Assembly: GCF_008704555.1 (NCBI RefSeq)
Contig: NZ_CP023702.1
Location: forward strand, 2,666,001-2,730,000
DNA from: Streptomyces nitrosporeus
Lineage (GTDB): Bacteria; Actinomycetota; Actinomycetes; Streptomycetales; Streptomycetaceae
Length of the DNA: 64,000 nt
Direction of reading: 5' to 3'
The notes under the pieces were generated by a model. That model did not search any database. It had not been told where the DNA came from and saw only the letters and a list, made by a program, of their open reading frames with translations. Made by a program: the position numbers and the translations under genes. Of this stretch, positions 29,552 through 37,360 are shown piece by piece (position 1 is the stretch's first letter; each line of letters starts with the position of its first letter).

Positions 29552-29988
29552 ACGGCCGATTATGTCGGCCCGGGCGGGGCGGCCCCTCTCCGGGCGGCCC
29601 CGGTCAGCCGGGCGCGGGCCACGGGACCGGCGGGCGCGGGCCACGGGACCGGCGGGGCGTCCGACGACGAGCGTCCCCGGCGATGACGTACCACCGGAAG
29701 CGGCGCCCTTGTCCGGAGGCGGTCTCGGCCCCCGGCGCCCCGGCTCGCGGTCCTGCCGTGTCCGGGCCGCCCACCCGTCCGGGCCGCGGTGTCCTGTCCC
29801 GGGTGCCGGACGGGGCGGAGCGGACGCGGGAGGGCATGGAAGGGTTCGGGGCGTACGGCGCGCACCCGCCCGTACGGCTCGGGCGCGGTACACGCGCGGC
29901 TCGGGCCCGGTACACGCGTGGCGCGGTGCACGCACGGCTCGGGCGCGGTGCGCGCGCGGCACGGCACGGCAGGAAGGCGGCAGAACAC
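29552..29988. other. 437-bp intergenic region with a 22-bp perfect tandem duplication
   Basis: Between divergent genes. A 22-bp unit (gggcgcgggccacgggaccg + gc) is duplicated exactly at 29610-29631 and 29632-29653. A second set of degenerate 'ggctcgggcgcggtacacgcg' repeats lies at 29875-29965, just before the transporter. The long open frame through here is an artefact of the repeats. Promoters for both flanking genes must lie in this interval. Confidence 0.5.
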
Positions 29989-31284
29989 ATGGCGACCGGT
30001 TCATCGGCCCCGGCGGAGGAGACGGCCGAGCGGCCCCCGGCCCGCGTACCCGCCTCCCCGCCCCGGCTGCTGCGCGATCTGTCCCTGTCCGCCGTGCTCG
30101 CCGGCGTCGTCGCGGTCGTCGTGTCCTACTCGGGTCCCCTGGTCATCGTGCTGTCCGCCGCGCACGCGGCCCATCTGGACGCGGGGCGGACCGGTTCCTG
30201 GATCTGGGCGATATCGATCGGCAGCGGGCTCACCTGCGTCGTGCTCAGCCTGCGGACCCGGATGCCGGTCGTCACCGCCTGGTCCACACCCGGGGCCGCG
30301 CTGCTGGTGACCAGCATCGGTTCGTACGCCTACGGCGAGGTGATCGGCGCGTTCGTGGTGTCGGGGGTGGTGACGGCCCTGATCGGGCTGACCGGGGTCT
30401 TCGGGCGGCTGATGCGGCTCGTGCCGGGGGCGGTCGTCTCGGCCATGCTCGCGGGCATCCTGTTCTCGTTCGGCGCGGACGTGTTCACCTCGCTGGAGAG
30501 CGCCCCGGTCATCGCAGGTTCGGTGCTGCTGGCCTATCTCCTGGGGAAGCGGTGGCTCCCCCGGTACGCCGTGCTGCTCGCCCTGGTCGCCGGTGTGGTG
30601 TGCAGCGCGGCCACCGCGGAACTGCGCGTACGGCTGGACCATGTCGGTCTGGTGCAGCCGGTGTTCACGGCGCCCGCCTTCTCCGTGGCCTCACTGGTCG
30701 GCATCGCGGTGCCGCTGACCCTCGCCACGCTCGCCTCCCAGAACGCTCCCGGGGTCGGGGTGCTCAGCGCCTCCGGTTACCGCCCCGACGACAGGCTGCT
30801 GGTCGGTTCGACCGGAGTGGTCTCGGCCGTGCTCGCCCCCTTCGGCTCGCACGCGGTGAACCTCGCCGCCATCACCGCGGCGATCTGCACGGGGCCGGAG
30901 GCCCACCGTGATCCCCGGCGCCGGTACGTCGCGGGTGTCGCCTGCGGCGTGGTCTACCTGGTGGTCGGGGCGTTCGGCTCGACGCTGGTGGCGTTCTTCG
31001 CGGGCCTGCCGAAGGAGCTGGTCGCCGCCCTCGCCGGGGTAGCGCTCCTCGGTGCCCTGTCCGGTGGGCTGGCGGGAGCCGTACGGGAGGAGAAGGACCG
31101 GGAGGCCGCGCTGGTCACCTTCCTGGCCACGGCCTCGGGGGTCACCCTGTTCGGGATCGGTTCGGCGTTCTGGGGGCTGGTGTTCGGTATCGCGGCGCAC
31201 CTCCTGGTCGGCGGGCGGCTGCGCGGCAGGCGCCGGGCGGATGCCGGGGCACCGGCCGAACAGCCTGCCTCGGCCTCCTCGTAG
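29989..31284 (+). CDS. BenE-like membrane transporter
   Basis: 431-residue secondary transporter with 11-12 predicted TM helices of the benzoate/H+ symporter (BenE) family. Supporting segments are VVSYSGPLVIVLSAAHAAHL, RMPVVTAWSTPGAALL, VPGAVVSAMLAGILFSFGAD, ASQNAPGVGVLSASGYRP and the C-terminal LLGALSGGLAGAVREEKDRE. It probably imports aromatic acids or a similar anion with protons. ATG 29989 is preceded by aggaaggcgg. No catabolic genes lie nearby, so the substrate cannot be narrowed. Confidence 0.9.
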   Translation: MATGSSAPAEETAERPPARVPASPPRLLRDLSLSAVLAGVVAVVVSYSGPLVIVLSAAHAAHLDAGRTGSWIWAISIGSGLTCVVLSLRTRMPVVTAWSTPGAALLVTSIGSYAYGEVIGAFVVSGVVTALIGLTGVFGRLMRLVPGAVVSAMLAGILFSFGADVFTSLESAPVIAGSVLLAYLLGKRWLPRYAVLLALVAGVVCSAATAELRVRLDHVGLVQPVFTAPAFSVASLVGIAVPLTLATLASQNAPGVGVLSASGYRPDDRLLVGSTGVVSAVLAPFGSHAVNLAAITAAICTGPEAHRDPRRRYVAGVACGVVYLVVGAFGSTLVAFFAGLPKELVAALAGVALLGALSGGLAGAVREEKDREAALVTFLATASGVTLFGIGSAFWGLVFGIAAHLLVGGRLRGRRRADAGAPAEQPASASS

Positions 31285-31299
31285 GACGGGACGCCTGCA

Positions 31300-31349
31300 C
31301 CGGTGCGGGTGCGGGTTCCGGTGCCGGTGCCGGTGCGGGTGCCGGTGCC
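31300..31349. repeat. GGTGCS hexamer microsatellite
   Basis: About eight imperfect copies of ggtgcg/ggtgcc/ggttcc directly after the transporter stop and before the convergent Imm32-like gene. It may also fold as part of a transcription stop between the two convergent genes. Confidence 0.5.
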
Positions 31350-31400
31350 TGCACAGACACAGGCGCCGGGGGCTGTCTGCGAGCCTGCCGGCGCGGAGGC

Positions 31401-31664
31401 TCAGTCCTCCTTCATCAGTTCGAGGACGAGGTCGTGATCCGACTCGATTTCCTGCTGGGCCGTCAGATGGAGGTGCGAGCCCGGATGTACGCCCTCCTGG
31501 GCGAGGGTCAGCAGGTGGCGTGCCAGCGAAGTCAGTCCGGCGCGGTTCGCCCTGATGACGACCTCCGCCGGTCCGGCCGAGACCTCGATCTCGAAACCGT
31601 CGTCCCAGGCGAAGCGCAGCCCGGCGTCAGGCCGGTGTTCCGGGACATCGATCGTGTGGTCCAT
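31401..31664 (-). CDS. Imm32-like immunity protein
   Basis: 87-residue acidic protein. The core 'VVIRANRAGLTSLARHLLTL' followed by AQEGVHPGSHLHL and a final acidic strand matches the Imm32 family of polymorphic-toxin immunity proteins, as I recall it. It lies 76 bp downstream of the Hint-domain toxin gene on the same strand, the normal toxin-immunity order. It presumably binds and neutralises that toxin in the cytosol. The ATG at 31664 is preceded by gaggagctg. The family name is from memory; context strongly supports an immunity role. Confidence 0.75.
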   Translation of the reverse strand: MDHTIDVPEHRPDAGLRFAWDDGFEIEVSAGPAEVVIRANRAGLTSLARHLLTLAQEGVHPGSHLHLTAQQEIESDHDLVLELMKED

Positions 31665-31740
31665 TGCTGATGCAGCTCCTCATGAGGGGGTCACGGCGGG
31701 GCCGTCGCGCCCGTCGGCTCGACGGCCCCGGGTGCGTGTT

Positions 31741-33330
31741 CTATTCGAGGTAGATGTGCCGGTTCTCGACGACCATCGACTTGCCGGGCTTCCTGGGGTT
31801 GGGGGCCAGACGCTCGAAGTTCATGTGCGGACCGCCACCGTGCTGTCCGGTGATGTCCGACTCGCCCATCCTGGCAACACGCGTGCCGTCCTTCGAGACG
31901 AATCGCCCGCTGCCCGGCACGGGCTCGTAGTAACCGGGGCCGAGCCACTTCTCCGCCGCGTCGAGGGCATCGTCCGTCGGGATCCGGGTCCCGTCGACCG
32001 GGTGACCGTCTTCGTCGTACTTCTTCTCCGAGGTCCAGGGGTCACAGGGGGTCTGGTTGTGGACGAGTACCGGTGTGGTTCCGGCGAGCACATAGTAGGT
32101 GTGGATGCCGTTGACGGTGAGGTCGTGGGTGGTCTGCCGCAGGGTGTGGCGGGAGACGGAGGCCACGGTCAGTGCGGTGCCCTCGTCGGTACGCAGTCCC
32201 GCTCCGGGACGGACGTCACCGGCATCGATCCATGCCTCGCGGTCGGTGGACCAGAACGGGTGCGTATCGGTCGCCGTGACCACCGCGGGCCCCGTCGGCG
32301 TACGGAACACCAGCCGGGTGAAGTCCTTGTCCTCATGGGTCGTGATCAGCCGCTCGACCCGGCGCGCCTCGGTCCGGCCCGTGACCGGATCCGTCGCCCA
32401 CACCACCGAGCCCGCCGTGACCTCCTCGATCCCGACCCGCCGCCCGTCCGCCAGCAGGACCCGCGTCCCGGGCGGGAAACTGTGGTTCGTCGGACACTTC
32501 GTCGGTGTGTCGTCCGGCTTGTCCTCGTCCTTCTTCGGCGGGTCCTTCTTCTCCCGGTCCAGCTTGCCCTTCGCGTCGTCCAGCTTCTTCTGCGCGTCCC
32601 TGACCTTCTTACGGTTCTTGATCAGGTCCGTCAGCCCGTCGTACAGATCACCGCCGTGCTTCTTCAGCTTCTTGATCAGCTCGACGGCCTTCTTCCACTT
32701 CCACGGCGCCCCGTACTTCGCCGCCAGCTTCCCGACCGCGCCGCCCACCAGGCTCAGCAGGACGTTGATCAACGTCTCCGTGCACGCGCCCATGTCCCCC
32801 TTGGTGATGCAGTCCAGCGCGTCCGTGATCCCCAACTCGTCCGCGAGGATCTTCGCGAGCTCCTTCGCCGCCTCGACCGCCTTGTCCGAGCTCTCCCGCT
32901 CCGCCCGCTGAGCGTCCTGCAACTCCTTCAACGCTGCGTCGTAGTCCAGCTCCGTCTGCGACTTGGAACCGTCCCCCTCGCCGTCACCGCCGTCGGAAGC
33001 AGGCGAACCCTCCCCCGGCAGCCCCTGGTCCCCGCCTCGCGCCTCAGGGCCGCCACCCCCCGTGCCGCAGTCACCACCACCCGCGATCCGGCACACCTGA
33101 GCGCTGATCTTCTCCGTCAGCTCCGCGCCGATCCCGGTCGCCACCAGCGCGCCCACGATCGCCACGACCACCATGACCAGGCCGACGTACTCGATCGCCC
33201 CCTGGCCACGCTGGCCCCCGCCGGCCCGCCGCAGCCCCACAAGGCGCACACCCGTCCGCGGCACAGCCGTCCGCGACCAACGGCGCACCCGACGAGACAC
33301 CCGACGACGCATATCCCCCAGCGATGACAT
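31741..33330 (-). CDS. Polymorphic toxin with Flp-prepilin leader, Hint domain and C-terminal toxin domain
   Basis: 529 residues from ATG 33330 (an ATG at 33312 is also possible). Residues 1-42 are a basic leader. G42^QGAIEYVGL and the hydrophobic stretch to about 68 copy a Flp prepilin: Gly at -1, Glu at +5, Tyr at +6. Residues 85-125 are Gly-rich; 125-270 are helical and Lys/Glu-rich. A Hint (intein-like) domain follows at about 279-425, from C279 and FPPGTRVLLADG through TATDTHPFW to TYYVLAGTTPVLVHN. The last ~100 residues are a variable toxin domain ending GGPHMNFE...NRHIYLE, similar in pattern to RNase-type polymorphic toxins but not firmly identified. Hint domains release the toxin by self-cleavage after the terminal His-Asn. 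The Imm32-like gene follows and a Tad-regulon palindrome lies 36 bp upstream. Confidence 0.85.
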   Translation of the reverse strand: MSSLGDMRRRVSRRVRRWSRTAVPRTGVRLVGLRRAGGGQRGQGAIEYVGLVMVVVAIVGALVATGIGAELTEKISAQVCRIAGGGDCGTGGGGPEARGGDQGLPGEGSPASDGGDGEGDGSKSQTELDYDAALKELQDAQRAERESSDKAVEAAKELAKILADELGITDALDCITKGDMGACTETLINVLLSLVGGAVGKLAAKYGAPWKWKKAVELIKKLKKHGGDLYDGLTDLIKNRKKVRDAQKKLDDAKGKLDREKKDPPKKDEDKPDDTPTKCPTNHSFPPGTRVLLADGRRVGIEEVTAGSVVWATDPVTGRTEARRVERLITTHEDKDFTRLVFRTPTGPAVVTATDTHPFWSTDREAWIDAGDVRPGAGLRTDEGTALTVASVSRHTLRQTTHDLTVNGIHTYYVLAGTTPVLVHNQTPCDPWTSEKKYDEDGHPVDGTRIPTDDALDAAEKWLGPGYYEPVPGSGRFVSKDGTRVARMGESDITGQHGGGPHMNFERLAPNPRKPGKSMVVENRHIYLE

Positions 33331-33365
33331 ACCACCGAAGTTAGAGCGGGGCGTCCGCCGCGTCT

Positions 33366-33381
33366 TGGGCCTCCGGACCCA
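33366..33381. promoter_or_regulatory. Tad-regulon palindrome, copy 3 (TGGGCCT-CC-GGACCCA)
   Basis: Degenerate copy with one mismatched pair, 36 bp upstream of the Flp-leader toxin start, the same distance as copy 1 from the prepilin peptidase. Confidence 0.5.
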
Positions 33382-33419
33382 ACCCGGCGTCAGCCTTCCT
33401 GTGCGCGGCCGCCGTTCCT

Positions 33420-34025
33420 TCAGACGCTGAGGGCGGCGCTGCCGAAGACGCGCCACGGGGACTGGGCGACGGATTCGAGGGCGGCGAGCTGGGGGTGGGC
33501 GGCGGCGATGCCCTCGCGGACGGCGAGGACGTCGGGCCAGCCGTCGAGGAGGGCCGTACCGTCGACGACGAGTCCGTCCCAGTCACTGCCGGCGCTGACG
33601 CCCGTACGGTCCAGGACGAACCCGATGCAGAGTACGGACGCCCGGCCGACGGTGAGCCGGATGGCCCGGACCGCCCGTTCGCGTTCCGGTACGGGCAGTC
33701 CGCCGAGGCCGAACTCGACGGCGACGGCCCGGTCCCCGGCCCGCCGGATCCGCATGAGGACGTCGAGGTCGTGACGCACCCAGAGCCGGACGCCGACGGC
33801 GGGGACCCGTTCGAGGCCGGCGAGGGACAGGAACTGGTCGCGGGTCACCCGGGACCGTGTGGACGCCGTCCCGGCGGGCGACGCGGGGTCGTGGCTGTCG
33901 AGGAGGATCCGGCCGGTGTCCGGCTGGGCGATCCGCAGCCCCGCCGCTTCGAGGTCGCCGAGCAGGGTGCGGGCGTCCGTGCGGGCCCAGCCCAGGTGGT
34001 ACGAGTGGAAGAAGCCGGAAACCAT
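33420..34025 (-). CDS. Uncharacterised protein between the two Flp-leader genes
   Basis: 201-residue soluble protein that I do not recognise. It begins MVSGFFHSYHLGWARTDART, continues with a helix LLGDLEAAGLRIAQP and a central mixed alpha/beta region (VRLWVRHDLDVLMRIRRAGD, VEFGLGGLPVPERERAVRAI), and ends with a Trp-containing segment SPWRVFGSAALSV. No signal peptide, TM or cysteine cluster. ATG 34025 has aaggag 11 nt upstream. It lies upstream of the toxin on the same strand (stop to toxin start about 90 bp) and diverges from the polytopic Flp-fusion. A chaperone, adaptor or second immunity role is possible from position only. Confidence 0.7.
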   Translation of the reverse strand: MVSGFFHSYHLGWARTDARTLLGDLEAAGLRIAQPDTGRILLDSHDPASPAGTASTRSRVTRDQFLSLAGLERVPAVGVRLWVRHDLDVLMRIRRAGDRAVAVEFGLGGLPVPERERAVRAIRLTVGRASVLCIGFVLDRTGVSAGSDWDGLVVDGTALLDGWPDVLAVREGIAAAHPQLAALESVAQSPWRVFGSAALSV

Positions 34026-34366
34026 GGGACGCCTCACTCCTTCACAGCGTGGACACTTCACTCCGCGGCCGGCTCGGCCGGCCTGACCGGCTCGGTCGGC
34101 CTGACCGGCTCACCGGCTCACCGGCGAGCGTAGGCAGCCACCCGGTTCCGGCGCGTGGGCCCACGGACCCACCGGCGGCCCCGGCCGGAACGTTCCCCGG
34201 GCCCCTCCGGCGGGCCGGGACGGGGCCGTGGTGTCCCCTCCCGGGCCGGCTTCGGGTCCGGGTTCGGGCCCGGGTTTGGGGCCGGGGGCCCAGGCCAGGG
34301 GCGCGTACCGGCCGTACGCTCCCCCCGTCGGGGCACAGCAGGCGGGCGGTGACAGGAGGTCGGGCC
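34026..34366. other. 341-bp divergent promoter region with repeats and a Tad-regulon palindrome
   Basis: Contains an 18-bp tandem repeat (ggcctgaccggctcggtc, 34080-34113) and palindrome copy 4 at 34156-34171. The right half is a 'gggttcgggcccgggtttgggg' low-complexity run. The ribosome site aggaggt at 34354-34360 belongs to the gene at 34367. Confidence 0.55.
34156..34171. promoter_or_regulatory. Tad-regulon palindrome, copy 4 (TGGGCCC-AC-GGACCCA)
   Basis: One mismatch from perfect symmetry, in the gap between the divergent genes at 34025 (-) and 34367 (+). Confidence 0.55.
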
Positions 34367-36361
34367 GTGAGCGGTGGCGGTGGCTGGGGAGGTGGCGGCG
34401 CGGGCCACATACGCCCCGGGTCCGGGTCCGGCGGGGGCTCGGGGGGCTGGTTCTTCCCACTGACCCGCTGCTGGGCGGCGGGCGCGCTGGTCTATGCCGT
34501 GACCGGTCTGCTGTTCTCGCGGGCGCTCGTGGACACGCTGGCGGACGGGGAGCGCCTCGGCACGTTCGGCTGGCGGCTGGCCCTGCTGCATCTGCCCGCC
34601 GTCCTGGTGACCGTGCTGACGGTGCTGGCCTCGGCGAGGGTGCTGCCCGGCGAACAGCGCGGTACGCGGGTGCTGTTCGCGCTGGGCACGGTGACGGTGC
34701 CGGTGGCGGGGCTCGTCCTCGGTTACGCGGTCACCTGGGACGTGGTGGGCACCGAGGGTGTCCTGATGCCGGTGGTCGCGATGGCCACGGGCACGGCGGT
34801 GGGCCTGGGCCTGGACCGGTTGCTGGAGGACCGGGAGGACGGCGGGGCCTCGGCGCCGTACTCGCGTTCGTACGACTGGCGGGACGGCGGTGCCACGGCG
34901 GCGGAGTACCTCGGGGTCGTCCTGCTGGTGGTGGCGCTGGTCGGGGCGCTGGCGATGGCGGGGGTCGGCGGGCGGATCGGGGAGCGCATCCGCTGTGCCG
35001 TGTCCGCGCTGACGGGGGGCGGGGGCTCCTGCGCCACGGGCGGCGGGGACTCGGCGGCGCCGAAGACGGACGCGGACTACGAACCCGCGATGTGCCAGGT
35101 GTCGAGCCTCACCGACACGGCGGGCGGCAAGGTGAAGATCGGCTGGTTCGAGTGGGGCGAGGAGTACGGCTTCCAGCAGAAGGTCGCGCAGGCCGCAACC
35201 GATGTGAACGGGGACGGCGAGGTCGACGAGAACGACAAGCTGGTCTACATGACGTTCACCGACGCCGCTTCGGCGGGTGCGACCGCGAGCACCCCCGGCG
35301 TCAAACTGGGGAAGCTGGGCAAGGCCGACATCGACGTCGGCGGCGGCATCAAGATCACCAACGGGGACACCTGGGTCTTCGGGAGTGAGGCCGAGGCGGA
35401 GCGGCTGAGGGACGACATCGAGGAGATGAAGATGTGGGAGACCTCGATGACCCACAGCGGCGGTTACGGCGGCAACTGGTACGCGGGGATGAAGTGGGGC
35501 GAGAAGCAGGACGAGATCGAGAAGAAGATCGGTGACAAGAAGATCTCCTACTCGACGATCGGCCTGAACGTCTACGCGGACGGCGGCCTGTCCGTCAAGG
35601 ACGGCGACGACTCCGAGCTGGGCGCGAAGCTGGGCGGCAGGGCCACGTTCTCGCCGGAGGTGACGATCACCCACGACGGCGTGAACGGCAACGAGTCGTA
35701 CACGTACACCGCCAAGCTGGAGCTGGAGGGCAAGGCGGGCGGCAACGCGGGCCCGGTCAGCGGCAGCGTGAGCGGGAAGCACCACCGCACCGGGACCATC
35801 ACCGTCACCCGTGACCAGAGGACCGGCAAGCTGGTCCAGATCAACATGACGCAGACGGTCGAATCGGGGTCGGCGTCGGGGAAGATCGAGATCGGCGGCG
35901 ACAACGGTGAGAAGGGCGACGACAAGCGCGGCGGCAAGGGCAACGTGACCGACTCGTCCGGTGACAGCGGCATCGAGATCCAGACCGATTCGATCGTCTT
36001 CGGCAAGGAGACCGACCCGGAGACCGAGGCCATGCGCGCCGTCGCCGAGCAGTGGCTGGACGGCTCCGGCGACAACACCGCCCCGTTCGCCTACCTGTTC
36101 GGCGACCGTTCCCTCCAGGAGCGGCCCACGGGCGACGACCCCTTCGAGCAGTTGATGTTCGACGACGGACTGTCCAGCACCATGCGGTACGACGGTGTGA
36201 CCGACGCCCAGAACTTCGGCTTCGAGATCTCGCTCGGGATGAGCCTCGGGTTCTCCGTCTCCGGCTCGCACAAGGAGGAGACCCTGACGGACGCCCGGTT
36301 CCTCGGGGCGCCGCAGGGCGACAGACGGACGTATCTGCCGTACAGCTACTGCGCACGGTGA
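34367..36361 (+). CDS. Polytopic protein with internal Flp-pilin-like segment and large exported domain
   Basis: 664 residues from GTG 34367, which has aggaggt 6 nt upstream. The Gly-rich N-terminus is followed by four TM helices (about 29-53, 66-91, 100-123, 131-152). G175^ATAAEYLGVVLLVVALVGAL is a Flp-type cleavage and membrane segment with Glu at +5. The rest (residues 205-664) should be exported. It has an EF-hand/dockerin-like loop D279-V-N-G-D-G-E-V-D-E-N-D290, a Lys/Glu-rich helical section, and beta-repeat sequence with repeated K-x-E-x-G patterns. Prepilin peptidase would release or assemble the exported part while leaving the 4-TM part behind. Function unknown; I know no family with this order. 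A lipoprotein gene follows after 31 bp. Confidence 0.8.
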   Translation: MSGGGGWGGGGAGHIRPGSGSGGGSGGWFFPLTRCWAAGALVYAVTGLLFSRALVDTLADGERLGTFGWRLALLHLPAVLVTVLTVLASARVLPGEQRGTRVLFALGTVTVPVAGLVLGYAVTWDVVGTEGVLMPVVAMATGTAVGLGLDRLLEDREDGGASAPYSRSYDWRDGGATAAEYLGVVLLVVALVGALAMAGVGGRIGERIRCAVSALTGGGGSCATGGGDSAAPKTDADYEPAMCQVSSLTDTAGGKVKIGWFEWGEEYGFQQKVAQAATDVNGDGEVDENDKLVYMTFTDAASAGATASTPGVKLGKLGKADIDVGGGIKITNGDTWVFGSEAEAERLRDDIEEMKMWETSMTHSGGYGGNWYAGMKWGEKQDEIEKKIGDKKISYSTIGLNVYADGGLSVKDGDDSELGAKLGGRATFSPEVTITHDGVNGNESYTYTAKLELEGKAGGNAGPVSGSVSGKHHRTGTITVTRDQRTGKLVQINMTQTVESGSASGKIEIGGDNGEKGDDKRGGKGNVTDSSGDSGIEIQTDSIVFGKETDPETEAMRAVAEQWLDGSGDNTAPFAYLFGDRSLQERPTGDDPFEQLMFDDGLSSTMRYDGVTDAQNFGFEISLGMSLGFSVSGSHKEETLTDARFLGAPQGDRRTYLPYSYCAR

Positions 36362-36392
36362 ACGCGGTGGACGAAGGGACGAGGGCGACGAG

Positions 36393-37037
36393 GTGAGGGC
36401 GTTGACGGCATCCAGGAAGCGGGACGGGGCGGCGGAGCGGGGCGGGGCGGCCGGTGCCGTCCGTGGCGGCGGCGCGGTGGTGGCGGCCGTACTCGGGCTG
36501 ACGCTGCTGACCGGCTGCGGTGGCGGCGGTGGTGGTACGGGCGGGGCGGAGATCCCGGACGGCTGGGGAACGCTGGACGCGGGGAGCGTGTCCGCCGGCT
36601 ACCCGGAGGACGAGGGGTACGTCCCGCAGCCGGCCGCCGAGCGGGCCGAGGCCAACGCGGCGGTGGCCCTCAAGGAGGAGGACGGCCTGCGCACCGGCAT
36701 GGTCTCGGTCCAGCTCGACTTCGCCACAGGGGTCGACGACGCCCGGGAGGCGGCCGCGGCGGCGGGTGCCGGGATCGGACTGGGCACGACGCGCACGGAC
36801 ACCCGGGACGTACGGCTCGCCGGCGAGGGCAGCGCCCGCGAAGCCCGCCGGATCGACTACGAGTTCACCTCCTCGGGCAAGGACCGGACCCCCGTGAAGG
36901 GCACCCGGATGTCGGGGGTGGTGGTGGCCGGTGTGGACTCCGGGGGCGTGCCCTTCGCGATCCGCATCGACGCGGTGAAGGGCTCGCTGAGCCCCTCGGA
37001 CCTCGACGCCTTCGTCGGATCCATCACCGTCGGATAG
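36393..37037 (+). CDS. Lipoprotein partner of the Flp-fusion protein
   Basis: 214-residue predicted lipoprotein: basic N-terminus, hydrophobic segment and lipobox LLTGC with C42, then a Gly run and a globular domain (residues 50-214) without cysteines. The GTG start at 36393 is preceded by ggcgacgag. It follows the polytopic Flp-fusion by 31 bp and is surely co-transcribed. Such gene pairs often encode an effector or adhesin and its membrane-side partner or immunity protein; no homologue is recognised. Confidence 0.7.
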   Translation: MRALTASRKRDGAAERGGAAGAVRGGGAVVAAVLGLTLLTGCGGGGGGTGGAEIPDGWGTLDAGSVSAGYPEDEGYVPQPAAERAEANAAVALKEEDGLRTGMVSVQLDFATGVDDAREAAAAAGAGIGLGTTRTDTRDVRLAGEGSAREARRIDYEFTSSGKDRTPVKGTRMSGVVVAGVDSGGVPFAIRIDAVKGSLSPSDLDAFVGSITVG

Positions 37038-37360
37038 CACCCGGCGCGCGGCCCGGTGCCTCCACGCTCTTCCGGCCGCGCCCTCGGCCCCCTTCCCTTC
37101 CGCCGGAACAGGTGGAACGTCATCCCGTCCGCCCTGTGCCACCGGCCCTGACCGCACGGGGGCGGGCCGGAGCCCGGGGTCTGATACACGGGCCGCCTGG
37201 ACATATGCCTTCTGTCTTCAGCCTTCTGCCTTTCGGCTTCTGGATTCCGGCTTCTGGCTTCTGGCTTCTGGCTTCTGGACAAGGGCGGGCAGATTTTGGC
37301 ACGGTGAGGCGCACCGGCCCAGCAATCGAACATGAGGCCGATTCCTTCCGGGGGGCAGTC
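37038..37360. other. 323-bp intergenic region with a CTTCTGG heptamer repeat
   Basis: Four exact tandem copies of CTTCTGG (37251-37278), an offset copy at 37237-37243, and degenerate CTTCTG copies back to about 37208 form a ~70-bp pyrimidine-rich tract that is atypically AT-rich for this genome. It lies in the leader of the transglutaminase-like gene. No gene is supported here. Confidence 0.6.
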
